A stretch of 64,000 bases of DNA from an uncultured Pelagibacteraceae bacterium (GTDB lineage: Bacteria; Pseudomonadota; Alphaproteobacteria; Pelagibacterales; Pelagibacteraceae), in contig CACDVM010000002.1 of the NCBI GenBank assembly GCA_902556265.1, positions 1 to 64,000 of the forward strand, given 5' to 3'. The notes under the pieces are model-generated. The model searched no databases and was not told where the DNA came from. It saw nothing but the letters and a program-made list of their open reading frames with translations. A program made the position numbers and the translations under genes. Each line of letters begins with the position of its first letter. Within the stretch, counting starts at the first letter, position 1. This document shows positions 27,994-37,567 of this stretch, piece after piece.

Positions 27994-30201
27994 TTAAAAT
28001 AGGGGGTTATTTTTGAAAAAATCCTTCATTGGAATTGGCTTCTGTTCTAATATATATCTATAAACATTATAATTTTCTAAAACTCTTTGAACATAATTTC
28101 TTGTTTCTTTAAATTTTATAAGTTCAATCCAATCTACATAGTCAATTTGACCCTTTTGAGGATTTTTATTTATTTTTTTCCAATATCTTACTCGCTTAGG
28201 ACCTGCATTATAAGCTGCAATCGCAAAAGGATAAGCTCCTTCATATTCAAGAATTAATCCAGCGATATAATGAGAACCTAAATTGATGTTATATTCTGGA
28301 TCTGTGGTTAATCTTGATTTTGAATAAGGAAGTTTAGCTTGTTTAGCAACTAGTTTTGCTGTGTAGGGCATCAACTGCATTAATCCCTTTGCCCCAGCAT
28401 GACTATTTGCACTTAAATCAAATTCGCTCTCTTGTCTTATAATGGATAAAATAAATGCACTTTCAGGAATTTTTCTTCCGTTAATATATCCAGGTGTACT
28501 AATTATTGGATAATTATATTTGTTATGAAATCTTTTTTCATAGGAGGCAATTTTAGAAATCTGAATAGCAAAATCAAAACGCTCTATGTTTGTTGCTAAT
28601 TCTGCTGCAAGAACTTCACTACCACTTTCTATATTATCTAAAGCTAAATGTCTAAGCATAAACTTTGTATATTTATCCTCATCTAGTTCATCTAATAAAT
28701 AGATAGTTCTTACTATATCTTTTTTGAAAAAAAAATCTCGATATTCTTTTTTAATGTTGATGTCTTCTGAAAGTTCAAAAGTTTTATTAGGATTTAATTT
28801 TAAAAAAGCCAATTGACCATAATAAGTAGTTAAATAATTTGAAGCTTCATTAAACCATTTAATTGATAATTCTTTATTATTTAATTTTTCATATGTTCTG
28901 CCAAGCCAATAAGCACCTCTTGCAACACTTATTGGATACCCTACATTGTTGTAAAAATTTTCAAAATGATCTTTTGCCAACAAAGGATCATCTAAAAAAC
29001 TTAATGCAATCCATCCACTCATCCATTCAGCCGCTGCAAACTCTGGTCCCTTATCCATTCCATGATTGCTAGAAATTTTATAAGCTAATTCATATTTTTT
29101 TTTATATATTAATGATCTTGAAATAATTTCTCTCTCAAACCACCATTTATCTGGTCTAACTAAATAATCTTTTGTATTTTTAATTTTAAGAAGGATCTCA
29201 ACCGAACTATCAACTCTACCTCTTTTTCTTCTCCATTTTAATCTGTCATAATTTAGACCAGAGTCATTTTTGAATTTTGCAGGCACTTTTGAAATAGCAT
29301 TATCAACACCATATGATTTACTCATTAACAATTGTCTTGCTGTGTATAAAAGTTCATAATCTTTTGGTAAATATCTTAATAAACGTTTCAGATCCCAATA
29401 TTTATTGTTCCATGCAAGATAATCAGCTCTTTTTACATAATCATTTGCTTCAAGATATTTTTTGTATTTTTTTCTGTAAAATCTTAATTCTGATTTTGTG
29501 AGTTCAGCCGTGATCCAGCCTTTTTTAATTAAATTAATTCCTTTTTCATTATCTCCAGTTAAAATTAAACTTTCTCCAAGTATCATTTCTCCAAAACCAC
29601 TTAATGGTTGATTAGTGGAAAAAAAATTTATTATTTTTTTTGGAGAAACTTTATCAGTAGACAATTTATGTTCAGCCAAATATTTAATTCTACCTATTCT
29701 TGGATAGTTTTCATTAGTATCTATAAATGTTTTATAATCGTAATATGATGCTTGATTTCCTTTTTTAAGAAGATGTCTCCACTGAATAAAATTATAAATT
29801 GATTTGTCTTTAGCTTTTTTTGAAATTTGTAAAGCACTAGTCCATTTAGCTTTTTTCATTTCACTTATAGCTTTTTTTGCTAAAGCAAAATCTTTTTTAT
29901 TGTAATATTTGGATATTTTAACCTCTTTAATATTTTCTGACCCAGCAATTAAAGGTTTTTTCTTAGGTAAAATAAGTCCTTTTTTTTTTTCTTTTTTTAC
30001 AATTACTTTTTCCTCAATTGTTTTAGTTACAGATTTCTCTATTGGTTTAGGTAATGGCTTTAATACGTCAACTAATAACTTTTTTTGAGTTTCCTCTTTT
30101 GATTGAGTGGGTTTTTTAAGTGGTATTATCTCTGAATGTGCAACGCTAAATACACAAATTAAGTTAAACAAAATTATAAAAAATAAGAATTTTTTTGCCA
30201 T
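27994..30201 (-). CDS. slt: Soluble lytic murein transglycosylase
   Basis: Periplasmic enzyme cleaving peptidoglycan glycan strands. From ATG 30201 the protein has 735 residues with a signal peptide (MAKKFLFFIILFNLICVFSVAHS). An upstream in-frame TTG at 30222 is possible but adds a charged stretch. A long helical U-shaped region of TPR-like repeats follows. The C-terminal catalytic domain has SIIRQESEFDLSANSHAGAKGLMQLMP, with the catalytic Glu in the RQESEF motif, and later AIAAYNAGPKRVRYW. It is divergent from dapA, as often in alphaproteobacteria. Confidence 0.93.
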   Translation of the reverse strand: MAKKFLFFIILFNLICVFSVAHSEIIPLKKPTQSKEETQKKLLVDVLKPLPKPIEKSVTKTIEEKVIVKKEKKKGLILPKKKPLIAGSENIKEVKISKYYNKKDFALAKKAISEMKKAKWTSALQISKKAKDKSIYNFIQWRHLLKKGNQASYYDYKTFIDTNENYPRIGRIKYLAEHKLSTDKVSPKKIINFFSTNQPLSGFGEMILGESLILTGDNEKGINLIKKGWITAELTKSELRFYRKKYKKYLEANDYVKRADYLAWNNKYWDLKRLLRYLPKDYELLYTARQLLMSKSYGVDNAISKVPAKFKNDSGLNYDRLKWRRKRGRVDSSVEILLKIKNTKDYLVRPDKWWFEREIISRSLIYKKKYELAYKISSNHGMDKGPEFAAAEWMSGWIALSFLDDPLLAKDHFENFYNNVGYPISVARGAYWLGRTYEKLNNKELSIKWFNEASNYLTTYYGQLAFLKLNPNKTFELSEDINIKKEYRDFFFKKDIVRTIYLLDELDEDKYTKFMLRHLALDNIESGSEVLAAELATNIERFDFAIQISKIASYEKRFHNKYNYPIISTPGYINGRKIPESAFILSIIRQESEFDLSANSHAGAKGLMQLMPYTAKLVAKQAKLPYSKSRLTTDPEYNINLGSHYIAGLILEYEGAYPFAIAAYNAGPKRVRYWKKINKNPQKGQIDYVDWIELIKFKETRNYVQRVLENYNVYRYILEQKPIPMKDFFKNNPLF

Positions 30202-30229
30202 AATCTTTACTATATGAATCAATAATCTA

Positions 30230-30238
30230 TGTTATAAG
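30230..30238 (+). promoter_or_regulatory. Extended -10 promoter of dapA, probably leaderless
   Basis: TG at 30230-30231, one base, then TATAAG at 30233-30238. Only five bases separate it from the dapA ATG at 30244, so transcription would begin at or next to the start codon. No Shine-Dalgarno is visible. Confidence 0.5.
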
Positions 30239-30243
30239 TATTT

Positions 30244-31125
30244 ATGTTTAAAGGTTCAAATGTTGCTTTAGTCACTCCGTTTAAAAATGGTAATCTTGAT
30301 GACGAAACTTATATCAAGTTAATTCATTTTCACATTAAAAATGGCACAAATGGTTTAGTTCCAGCTGGAACAACAGGGGAATCTCCAACATTAAGTCACT
30401 ATGAACATGAAAGAGTTATAGAGCTTTGTGTTAAAGAAAGTAATGGTAAATTACCTGTATTTGCTGGAACTGGCTCTAATTCAACAGAAGAAGCAATCTC
30501 GCTTACAACTCATGCGGAAAAAATGAAAGCAGATGGAGCATTAATAGTAACACCATATTATAACAAACCAACTCAAGAAGGTCTGTATCAACATTATAAA
30601 TCAATAAATGATAAATGTGGGATACCAATAATAATTTATAATATCCCGGGAAGATCTGTAATAGATATGTCTGTAGATACAATGGCGAGACTCTATGAGC
30701 TAAATAATATCATTGGAGTCAAAGATGCTACAGGTGATTTAAATAGAGTTGATGAAACATTGAAAAAAATGGGCAAAGACTTCATTCAATTAACTGGCAA
30801 TGATGATAATGCTTTAGAATTTAACAAAAGAGGAGGTGTTGGAGCCATAAGTGTAACAGCAAACATAGCCCCAAAACTTTGCTCAGAATTTCAAAAATTT
30901 TCAGTTGAGTCAGATGAAAAATCAATTTCTGAAGCTAAAAAACTAAATGAGATTTTACAACCAGTTCACCATTCTATGTTCATTGAAAGCAACCCAAGTC
31001 CTGTAAAATATGCAGCTAAGTTATTAAATTTATGTGAAGATGATGTTAGACTTCCATTAGTTAAAGTGACTGAGTCAACTAAAGAAAAAGTTAAAAAAGC
31101 ACTTCAGTTAGCTAAATTGATTTAA
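30244..31125 (+). CDS. dapA: 4-hydroxy-tetrahydrodipicolinate synthase
   Basis: Condenses pyruvate with aspartate semialdehyde, the first committed step to lysine and meso-diaminopimelate. Seen: [18 protein letters not shown] (about residues 35-52), the Tyr-containing [14 protein letters not shown], the [11 protein letters not shown] segment, and the Schiff-base Lys in [13 protein letters not shown] (about 156-168). Length 293 is standard. It is first in a ten-gene run, sharing one base with smpB. Confidence 0.97.
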   Translation: MFKGSNVALVTPFKNGNLDDETYIKLIHFHIKNGTNGLVPAGTTGESPTLSHYEHERVIELCVKESNGKLPVFAGTGSNSTEEAISLTTHAEKMKADGALIVTPYYNKPTQEGLYQHYKSINDKCGIPIIIYNIPGRSVIDMSVDTMARLYELNNIIGVKDATGDLNRVDETLKKMGKDFIQLTGNDDNALEFNKRGGVGAISVTANIAPKLCSEFQKFSVESDEKSISEAKKLNEILQPVHHSMFIESNPSPVKYAAKLLNLCEDDVRLPLVKVTESTKEKVKKALQLAKLI

Positions 31126-31595
31126 TGAAAAAAAAAACCAATGTTGGTTTAAAAATAATCTGCCTTAATCGAAAAGCAAGTTTTAACTATTTTTTTGAAG
31201 ATTTACTAGAAGCTGGCATAGTTTTGAAAGGCTCTGAAATAAAATCGATTAGAGCTGGTAAAGTTAATATTGCTGACTCATATGCTGTTGAAAAAAAAGG
31301 CGAACTAGTTTTGATTAATTCACACATATCATCATACAAACAGGCAAGTTATTCAAACCATAATCCCACAGATGAAAGAAAACTTCTGCTTAACAAACGT
31401 GAAATAAATAAACTTATAGGCAAAATACAAAGAGATGGCTTAACAATAATACCAACTAAAATGTATTTCAAAAAAGGAAAAGCTAAAATAGAACTTGCAA
31501 TAGCAAAAGGAAAAAAACAATTTGACAAAAGAGCAACAAAAAAAAATAGAGATTGGAATCGTGATAAAGCAAGATACATTAGAAAGTCAAGCTAA
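31125..31595 (+). CDS. smpB: SsrA-binding protein SmpB
   Basis: Binds tmRNA and delivers it to stalled ribosomes for trans-translation. Seen: [32 protein letters not shown] near residues 24-55 and the basic C-terminal tail [24 protein letters not shown] that enters the decoding site. Length 156 is typical. The tmRNA gene itself was not found in this window. dapA-smpB adjacency is usual in alphaproteobacteria. Confidence 0.97.
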   Translation: MKKKTNVGLKIICLNRKASFNYFFEDLLEAGIVLKGSEIKSIRAGKVNIADSYAVEKKGELVLINSHISSYKQASYSNHNPTDERKLLLNKREINKLIGKIQRDGLTIIPTKMYFKKGKAKIELAIAKGKKQFDKRATKKNRDWNRDKARYIRKSS

Positions 31596-32073
31596 ATCAA
31601 TTTATTTAGGCCTAGGTTCAAATTTAGGTAACAGAAGAAATAACATTGAAAAGGCAAAATTTTATTTAACAAAACAGAATATAAAAATTTTAAAATCTTC
31701 GAGTTATTATGAAAGTTTATCCTGGCCTAACCCTAAGAATCCAAAATTTCTTAACATAGTATTAAATATAAGCACAAACATAAACCCTTTAGAACTTTTA
31801 AAGATATGTAAAGAGGTAGAAGTATATCTTGGTCGAAAAAAAACATCTAAAAATTCACCACGTGAGTGCGATATTGATATTCTTGATTATGACAATAGAG
31901 AGGCTGAAAGCTCAATTATTTTGCCACATCCAAGGATGCATACAAGAAATTTTGTTTTAATCCCTTTATTTGAGATAAATAAAGATTGGATTCATCCAAT
32001 TTCAAAACAACATATTAAAAAACTGATATTATTATTATCAAATAGAGACATTACATCTATTAAACAAATTTAA
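31561..32073 (+). CDS. folK: 2-amino-4-hydroxy-6-hydroxymethyldihydropteridine pyrophosphokinase
   Basis: Activates the pterin with ATP ahead of dihydropteroate synthesis in the folate pathway. The HPPK fold is clear: [20 protein letters not shown] near the N-terminus, then [32 protein letters not shown] (metal/ATP site) and [16 protein letters not shown]. Start uncertain: GTG at 31561 (170 residues) is chosen, while TTG at 31522 would lengthen it by 13 residues. Either way it overlaps the smpB end (31595). rpoZ, often between folK and the rsh gene, is absent. Confidence 0.93.
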   Translation: MIKQDTLESQAKSIYLGLGSNLGNRRNNIEKAKFYLTKQNIKILKSSSYYESLSWPNPKNPKFLNIVLNISTNINPLELLKICKEVEVYLGRKKTSKNSPRECDIDILDYDNREAESSIILPHPRMHTRNFVLIPLFEINKDWIHPISKQHIKKLILLLSNRDITSIKQI

Positions 32074-32078
32074 TTTAG

Positions 32079-32087
32079 TGATATAAT
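32079..32087 (+). promoter_or_regulatory. Extended -10 promoter of rsh, probably leaderless
   Basis: TG at 32079-32080, one base, then a perfect TATAAT at 32082-32087, six bases before the rsh ATG at 32094. The preceding folK stop ends at 32073. No convincing -35 and no Shine-Dalgarno. Confidence 0.5.
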
Positions 32088-32093
32088 AAACAA

Positions 32094-33839
32094 ATGTTAA
32101 ATTCTGAAGATTTAATTAATAAAGTAAAGGTTTATAATAAGTTTTTAAATCCTGAAAAACTTAATAAAGCCTATGATTTTGCTATTAAGGCTCATGGAAA
32201 CCAAAAAAGAGCTTCTGGAGATCCGTATTCTGTTCATCCAATAGAAGTTGCTAATATATTAACAGATTTAAAACTGGATAGTGCAACTATAACTACAGGC
32301 TTATTGCATGATACTATAGAAGATACTTTTGCTACTTATGAAACTATTAAGGGTGAATTTGGTGATGAAGTAGCAGATTTAGTTGATGGTGTTACAAAAA
32401 TTTCAGTATTAGAAAATACCGCGACATCAAACTCTAAAGCAGAAAATTTCAGAAAATTAATTTTAGCGACCTCAAAAGATATAAGAGTTTTATTAGTTAA
32501 AATTGCAGATCGTTTACATAATATGAGAACAATAAAAGCAATTAACAAAGAGGACAAAAGAAAAAGAATTGCTCAAGAAACGATGGAAATTTATGCACCA
32601 CTCGCAGACCGTATGGGTATGCACAGAATTAGAGATGAACTCGAAGATCTTTCTTTTGAAATACTAAATAATGAAGCTCGAAAATTAATTCAAAAAAGAC
32701 TTGAAGAAATAAAATTAGATAAAAAAGATATCTTTGAAGGCTTATCAGTGGAATTTAATAAATTATTAAATGAAAATAATATTAAAACAGAAATTTATGG
32801 TAGAGAAAAAACTCCTTTTTCAATATGGCGCAAAGTACAAAAGAAAAGAGTTTCATTAGAACAAATAACAGACATTATAGGTTTTAGAATTATTTTAGAA
32901 AATATTGATGATTGCTATAAAACATTGGGAATTATACATAAAAAATATAATTGTATCCCCGGTAAGTTTAAAGATTATATTTCTTCAGCTAAAATCAATG
33001 GCTATAAGTCGATTCATACGGCAGTAATTGGCTCAAATAAAAAGCCTATAGAAATTCAAATTAGAACAAAAGAAATGCATGAGTTTGCTGAACGAGGTAT
33101 AGCTTCACATTGGCAGTATAAATCTTCTGAAAAGTTTAATTCATTGACTTGGAAAGAATATGACTGGCTTAAAGATTTAGTTGAAATAATAGAAAAGAAT
33201 GAAAATCCTGAACATTCATACGAATATACGAAACTACAAATGTTTCAGGAAAATGTTTTTTGTTTTACTCCAAAAGGCTCTGTAATTAAATTGCCAAAAG
33301 ATGCTACTCCAATAGATTTTGCTTATGCAGTACATACAAAAATTGGTGATAATGCAATTGGTTGTGAAATAAATGGAAACAAAAGTGAACTACAAACTAT
33401 TTTAAGAAACGGTGATAGAGTAAATATTATTACCGCAAAAAACCAGTCACCATCCTTACACTGGATACCAATTACCAAAACTGGAAAGGCAAGGGCTGCC
33501 ATAAGAAGATATTGGCATGATAGAGGTGAAAAAAAACAAGAAAAAATTAAAAAATACAACACAACATTATGGATCTCATTACCTGATAAACCTGGTCAAT
33601 TAGGAAATGTAAGTTCATTAATAGGTCAACATAGGTTAAATATCTCTAATCTTGAGATGGCAGGCAAAAACCCTAATTATATTAATTTTAAGTTTCAATT
33701 GATCATTCGAGATCTTAAAAATTTTACTAATTTTATTGCAGAGCTTAAACAAAAAGGTATAAAATTTAAAATAATTAGACACGAAGATAAAAGAAATGCT
33801 TTCACACAAAAAATCCTTAAATATTTTAAAAAAAACTAA
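32094..33839 (+). CDS. Bifunctional (p)ppGpp synthetase/hydrolase (RSH), shortened C-terminus
   Basis: Alarmone enzyme of the RelA/SpoT family controlling starvation responses. Order: an HD hydrolase domain with LLHDTIEDT (about residues 71-79) and KIADRLHNMRT; a synthetase domain (about 230-360) with IYGREKTPFSIWRKV and KINGYKSIHTAV; and a TGS domain (about 395-460, VFCFTPKGSVIKLPKDATPIDFAYAV). An ACT domain starts about residue 490. At 581 residues it is some 120-150 shorter than usual, because almost nothing lies between the short post-TGS helix (AAIRRYWHDRGE) and ACT. The helical/zinc-finger part is missing. Intact HD residues suggest hydrolysis is retained. Symbol left open between relA, spoT and rsh. 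Confidence 0.95.
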   Translation: MLNSEDLINKVKVYNKFLNPEKLNKAYDFAIKAHGNQKRASGDPYSVHPIEVANILTDLKLDSATITTGLLHDTIEDTFATYETIKGEFGDEVADLVDGVTKISVLENTATSNSKAENFRKLILATSKDIRVLLVKIADRLHNMRTIKAINKEDKRKRIAQETMEIYAPLADRMGMHRIRDELEDLSFEILNNEARKLIQKRLEEIKLDKKDIFEGLSVEFNKLLNENNIKTEIYGREKTPFSIWRKVQKKRVSLEQITDIIGFRIILENIDDCYKTLGIIHKKYNCIPGKFKDYISSAKINGYKSIHTAVIGSNKKPIEIQIRTKEMHEFAERGIASHWQYKSSEKFNSLTWKEYDWLKDLVEIIEKNENPEHSYEYTKLQMFQENVFCFTPKGSVIKLPKDATPIDFAYAVHTKIGDNAIGCEINGNKSELQTILRNGDRVNIITAKNQSPSLHWIPITKTGKARAAIRRYWHDRGEKKQEKIKKYNTTLWISLPDKPGQLGNVSSLIGQHRLNISNLEMAGKNPNYINFKFQLIIRDLKNFTNFIAELKQKGIKFKIIRHEDKRNAFTQKILKYFKKN

Positions 33840-34383
33840 TGCATTATTAGAAGGGCATTTTATTTTATCCTCTGGTCTTCATTCATCAAAATACATTCAA
33901 TGCGCGAAGCTTTTGAGTTTCCCTAATAAAGCTAATAAAATATGCAAATCACTCTCTAACAAAATTAAAAAAACATTCAAAAAAATTGATTTAATTTTAG
34001 CTCCAGCAATGGGTGGGATAATTATTGGGTATGAAATAGGAAGATTATTAAAAAAAGAAACAATATTTTGCGAAAGAGTTAAGGGTAAATTTACTTTAAG
34101 AAGAGGTTTTAAAATAAAAAAAGGTTCGAAAGTTTTGATTATTGAAGATGTAATAACGACAGGAAAATCCAGCTTAGAATGTGCTAAATTAATTCAAAAA
34201 GCAAAAGCTTCTACGATTGGTTTTGCCACTATCATTGACAGATCAACAAAAAAATCTTTAAGAATAAAAAAAAAAATAGTTTCTCATTTAAAAATAGATG
34301 TACCATCATTTAAAAAAAATCAATTACCAGATTATTTGAAATTAATTCCAATAACCACACCCGGAAGTAGATTTATTAAGTGA
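33796..34383 (+). CDS. pyrE: Orotate phosphoribosyltransferase
   Basis: Adds orotate to PRPP in pyrimidine synthesis. Seen: GHFILSSGLHSSKYIQCAKL near residue 20, LAPAMGGIIIGYE, and the PRPP-binding VLIIEDVITTGKS (about residues 113-125). Length 195 is on the short side of normal. Its ATG lies 44 bases inside the rsh gene, a long overlap in a different frame, and the stop overlaps pdxJ (GTGA). Confidence 0.95.
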   Translation: MLSHKKSLNILKKTNALLEGHFILSSGLHSSKYIQCAKLLSFPNKANKICKSLSNKIKKTFKKIDLILAPAMGGIIIGYEIGRLLKKETIFCERVKGKFTLRRGFKIKKGSKVLIIEDVITTGKSSLECAKLIQKAKASTIGFATIIDRSTKKSLRIKKKIVSHLKIDVPSFKKNQLPDYLKLIPITTPGSRFIK

Positions 34384-35105
34384 TACGTTTAGGTGTTAAT
34401 ATCGATCATGTAGCAACATTAAGAAATGCTAGAGGTGAGTTTCACCCAGACCCAGTAATTGCTGCCAAATTTGTAAAAAAATCAGGCGCAGACTCAATCA
34501 CAATTCATTTAAGAGAGGACAGGAGACATATAAATGACAATGATGTTAAAAAAATTTGTTCAATTAAGAATCTTCCAGTTAACTTAGAAGTTTCCACAAA
34601 TCCAGAAATTATTAAAATTGCACTTAAAATTAAGCCAAATTTTATTTGTATTGTGCCTGAAAATAGAAAAGAAATAACAACAGAAGGTGGGTTAAATTTA
34701 GAAAAAAATAAAAAACTTATAAAAAAAATTATTTCAAAATTTAAAAAAAAAAATATTCGTACCAGTTTATTTATAAACCCATCTCTAAAAGATATCAAAA
34801 TTTCAAAAAAATTAGGAACTGATTGTGTGGAAATTCATACAGGACGATTAGCAAATTTAATAAAATCAAAAAAAAAATTTTCCAATGAATTTAATAGAAT
34901 TAAGAAGTGTTCAATTTTGGCAGATAATTTATCTATTGAAGTTCATGCAGGTCATGGATTAGATTATAAAACCTCAAAAGTTTTATCAAAAATTAGAGAA
35001 ATAAAAGAATTTAATATTGGACATTATTTAATAGGTGAGTCTATCTTTTATGGTTTAGAATTTGTAATTAAATATTTTAAAAAAATCTTAAGAAAGAAAA
35101 AATGA
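34380..35105 (+). CDS. pdxJ: Pyridoxine 5'-phosphate synthase
   Basis: Closes the pyridoxine ring from deoxyxylulose phosphate and aminoacetone phosphate. The start is GTG at 34380, overlapping the pyrE stop. Seen: IRLGVNIDHVATLRNARGEFHPDPVIAA at the N-terminus, ITIHLREDRRHIND, and the EVHAGHGLDYKT catalytic loop. Length 241 is standard. pdxJ-acpS adjacency is conserved in Proteobacteria. Confidence 0.97.
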   Translation: MIRLGVNIDHVATLRNARGEFHPDPVIAAKFVKKSGADSITIHLREDRRHINDNDVKKICSIKNLPVNLEVSTNPEIIKIALKIKPNFICIVPENRKEITTEGGLNLEKNKKLIKKIISKFKKKNIRTSLFINPSLKDIKISKKLGTDCVEIHTGRLANLIKSKKKFSNEFNRIKKCSILADNLSIEVHAGHGLDYKTSKVLSKIREIKEFNIGHYLIGESIFYGLEFVIKYFKKILRKKK

Positions 35106-35488
35106 AAATTTTAGGTATTGGAGTTGACGTTATTCAAAATAAAAGAATTAAAAATTTAATCAATAATAAATCTTTCATTAAAAGAACTTTTGGTAAAAAT
35201 GAGGTTAAACTTTCAAAAAAAACTTCGAATAAGGTTAATTATTTTGCAAAAAGATTTGCCGCAAAAGAGGCTTTTGCAAAATCACTAGGAATAGGTTTTA
35301 GAAATAATTTAAATTTAAAAGATATTGAAATTTTAAATGATAAAATTGGTAAGCCTTATTATTATAAAACTAAAAAAATTAATAATATTATAAGAAAATT
35401 ATTTAAGATTAAAAAATTTGATATCTTTCTATCAATCTCTGATGAAAAGGATTATTCAATTGCATTTAGTATATTACAAACAAATTAA
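35102..35488 (+). CDS. acpS: Holo-[acyl-carrier-protein] synthase
   Basis: Transfers phosphopantetheine from CoA to acyl carrier protein. Seen: ILGIGVDVIQNKRI (metal-binding Asp) at the N-terminus, and YFAKRFAAKEAFAKSLGIGF (about residues 47-66) with the family Glu. FLSISDEKDYSIAF is near the end. 128 residues, as expected. It overlaps pdxJ by four bases and shares one base with lepB. Confidence 0.95.
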   Translation: MKILGIGVDVIQNKRIKNLINNKSFIKRTFGKNEVKLSKKTSNKVNYFAKRFAAKEAFAKSLGIGFRNNLNLKDIEILNDKIGKPYYYKTKKINNIIRKLFKIKKFDIFLSISDEKDYSIAFSILQTN

Positions 35489-36222
35489 TGATAGATAAAA
35501 AAATTATTACTGAGAATATCAGAACTTTATTTTATGCTTTAATTATTGCTGTAATAATAAGATCTTTATTTCTTCAACCATTCTATATTCCCTCATCATC
35601 AATGGAACCAAATTTATTAGTTGGGGACAGGATTTTTGTAACTAAATTTTCTTATGGATATAGTAAACATTCATTTCCATTCAGCCCACCAATTTTCGAT
35701 GGTCGATTATTTAGTTCAAATCCAAAAAGAGGGGACATCATAGTTTTCAAAACTCCAGCAGATAATAGAACTGATTATATTAAAAGATTAATTGGTTTGC
35801 CTGGTGATGAAATTCAATTTATTGATTCAAATTTGTATATAAATAATAGCGAAGTACTTAAATCAAAAAAAAATGAAAAATTTGAAATATTTTGTGGAAA
35901 AAAGAATATAGATATATTTTTTTTTGAAGAAATATTACCAAATGGTGTTAGGCATAATGCAGTATATTTAAAAAATTATTCATTTAACGACTCAGATAAA
36001 TTTATAGTTCCAAAAGATCATTACTTTTTTCTTGGTGATAACAGAGATTGTTCTAAAGACAGTAGATTTTTAGCTAGTGTTGGATATGTTCATAAAAATA
36101 ATCTTGTAGGAAAAGCCCAATTTATTTTTTTTTCATCTGACAAAAGAATTGGAAGTTTTTTTTCATTTTGGAAATGGAATAAATCTCTTAGGTTCGAAAG
36201 GTTTTTTAAAAAGATTAAATAA
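35488..36222 (+). CDS. lepB: Signal peptidase I
   Basis: Removes Sec signal peptides at the inner membrane. One N-terminal membrane helix (about residues 9-30), then the catalytic Ser in PSSSMEPNLLVGDRIFVTKF (about 35-54) and the general-base Lys in DYIKRLIGLPGDEI. The box HYFFLGDNRDCSKDSRF is near residues 180-196. Length 244 fits alphaproteobacterial enzymes. The acpS-lepB-rnc order is typical. Confidence 0.96.
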   Translation: MIDKKIITENIRTLFYALIIAVIIRSLFLQPFYIPSSSMEPNLLVGDRIFVTKFSYGYSKHSFPFSPPIFDGRLFSSNPKRGDIIVFKTPADNRTDYIKRLIGLPGDEIQFIDSNLYINNSEVLKSKKNEKFEIFCGKKNIDIFFFEEILPNGVRHNAVYLKNYSFNDSDKFIVPKDHYFFLGDNRDCSKDSRFLASVGYVHKNNLVGKAQFIFFSSDKRIGSFFSFWKWNKSLRFERFFKKIK

Positions 36223-36890
36223 TGAAGATTGATTTTCATATTTTAGAAAAAAAAATCAAGGTTAATTTTAAAAATAGAAATTTACTAATAAAATCTATAA
36301 CACACAAAAGTTTTAATAAAGATAACAATAATGAAAAAATGGAATTTCTTGGTGATAGAGTTTTGGGTTTAGTAATTGCAAAAAAACTTTTAGAAATTTA
36401 TCCAGATGAAAAAGAAGGTATTCTAGATAAAAAATTTGCTAGTTTAGTGAACAAAAAAACGTGTTTACAAATTGCAAACAAACTTGAACTTGATAAATAT
36501 ATATTAACTTTAAAAACAAAAAATAGAAAAAATATAATTGAAGATAAAGTTTTAGCTGATAGTTGTGAGGCTCTAATTGGTGCTATTTATTTAGATAAAG
36601 GATTTAATGTTGTAGAAAAATTTATATTAGATTTTTGGTCTAATCATATTAAAAATAGTGTTATTACTCCAATCGATGCAAAAACAAAATTACAGGAATT
36701 TTCATTGAAAAAATTTAAAAGATTGCCTTTATATAAATTAATTTCAAATACTGGACCAAGGCATAAGCCATCTTTTAAAGTGAGTGCAAAATTAATAGAT
36801 ACAAAATCTTATATAGGCGAAGGTAAATCAAAACAAGATGCAGAACAAAATGCTGCTATGAATTGTTTGCAAGATATTACAAAAGTATGA
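36222..36890 (+). CDS. rnc: Ribonuclease III
   Basis: Double-strand-specific RNase for rRNA maturation and RNA decay. Catalytic domain: HKSFN, then the signature NNEKMEFLGDRVLGLVIAK (about residues 36-54) and EDKVLADSCEALIGAIYLDKG (about 104-124), with the acidic residues. A C-terminal dsRNA-binding domain (about 150-220) ends with GEGKSKQDAEQNAAMNCL. The gene runs straight into recO through an ATGA overlap; era, usually between them, is missing. Confidence 0.96.
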   Translation: MKIDFHILEKKIKVNFKNRNLLIKSITHKSFNKDNNNEKMEFLGDRVLGLVIAKKLLEIYPDEKEGILDKKFASLVNKKTCLQIANKLELDKYILTLKTKNRKNIIEDKVLADSCEALIGAIYLDKGFNVVEKFILDFWSNHIKNSVITPIDAKTKLQEFSLKKFKRLPLYKLISNTGPRHKPSFKVSAKLIDTKSYIGEGKSKQDAEQNAAMNCLQDITKV

Positions 36891-37567
36891 TTTGGGACGA
36901 TACTGGTTTTTTATTATCAAAGAATAGATATAATGAAAATTCAGTAATAGCAGAGGTATTCACCAAAGTTCACGGAAAATTCTCAGGAATTATATTCGGT
37001 GGAACTTCAAAAAAAATAAAAAATTATCTTCAAATTGGAAATAAAATTCATGTCAATTTTAGCTCTAAATCTGAAAATAAAATTGGATATTTTAAAATTG
37101 AAATTCAAGAGGCTTTGTCACCTTATTTTTTTGATAATCAGAAAAAATTACTATGTATAACTTCTGCAATGTATTTGATTAAATTATTGACCGCAGAGTC
37201 TCAAAAAAATCAGCATATATATCATTTAATAGAGGATTTTTATATTCTACTTAAACAAGATGATTGGATAAAAAAATATATTTTTTGGGAATTAGAGTTA
37301 TTCAAATTACTTGGTTATGATTTAGAATTAAGAAAATTGGTAGATAAAAAAATTGTTGATAATGAGCTACAGTATATATCTAAATCATCAGTTGAAAAAA
37401 AGGTGGTTCCAAATTTTTTAATAGATAGAGATATAAATACAAACGATTTAACAACTTTACTTAATGGGTTGAGAATTGTTGGGAATTATCTTGACAAAAC
37501 TATTCTAAAACCGAATAATTTAACACATCCAATGAGTAGATTGAATTTTATTAACTCTCTAAAATAA
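36887..37567 (+). CDS. recO: DNA repair protein RecO
   Basis: Loads RecA onto SSB-coated DNA in the RecFOR pathway. The start is ATG 36887 (MIWDDTGFLLSKNRYNENS), overlapping the rnc stop; an upstream in-frame ATG at 36863 adds unrelated residues. The N-terminal OB fold includes VIAEVFTKVHGKFSGIIFGG, followed by a helical domain with WELELFKLLGYDLEL. The usual zinc-binding Cys set is not seen. Length about 226 is normal. Confidence 0.9.
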   Translation: MIWDDTGFLLSKNRYNENSVIAEVFTKVHGKFSGIIFGGTSKKIKNYLQIGNKIHVNFSSKSENKIGYFKIEIQEALSPYFFDNQKKLLCITSAMYLIKLLTAESQKNQHIYHLIEDFYILLKQDDWIKKYIFWELELFKLLGYDLELRKLVDKKIVDNELQYISKSSVEKKVVPNFLIDRDINTNDLTTLLNGLRIVGNYLDKTILKPNNLTHPMSRLNFINSLK

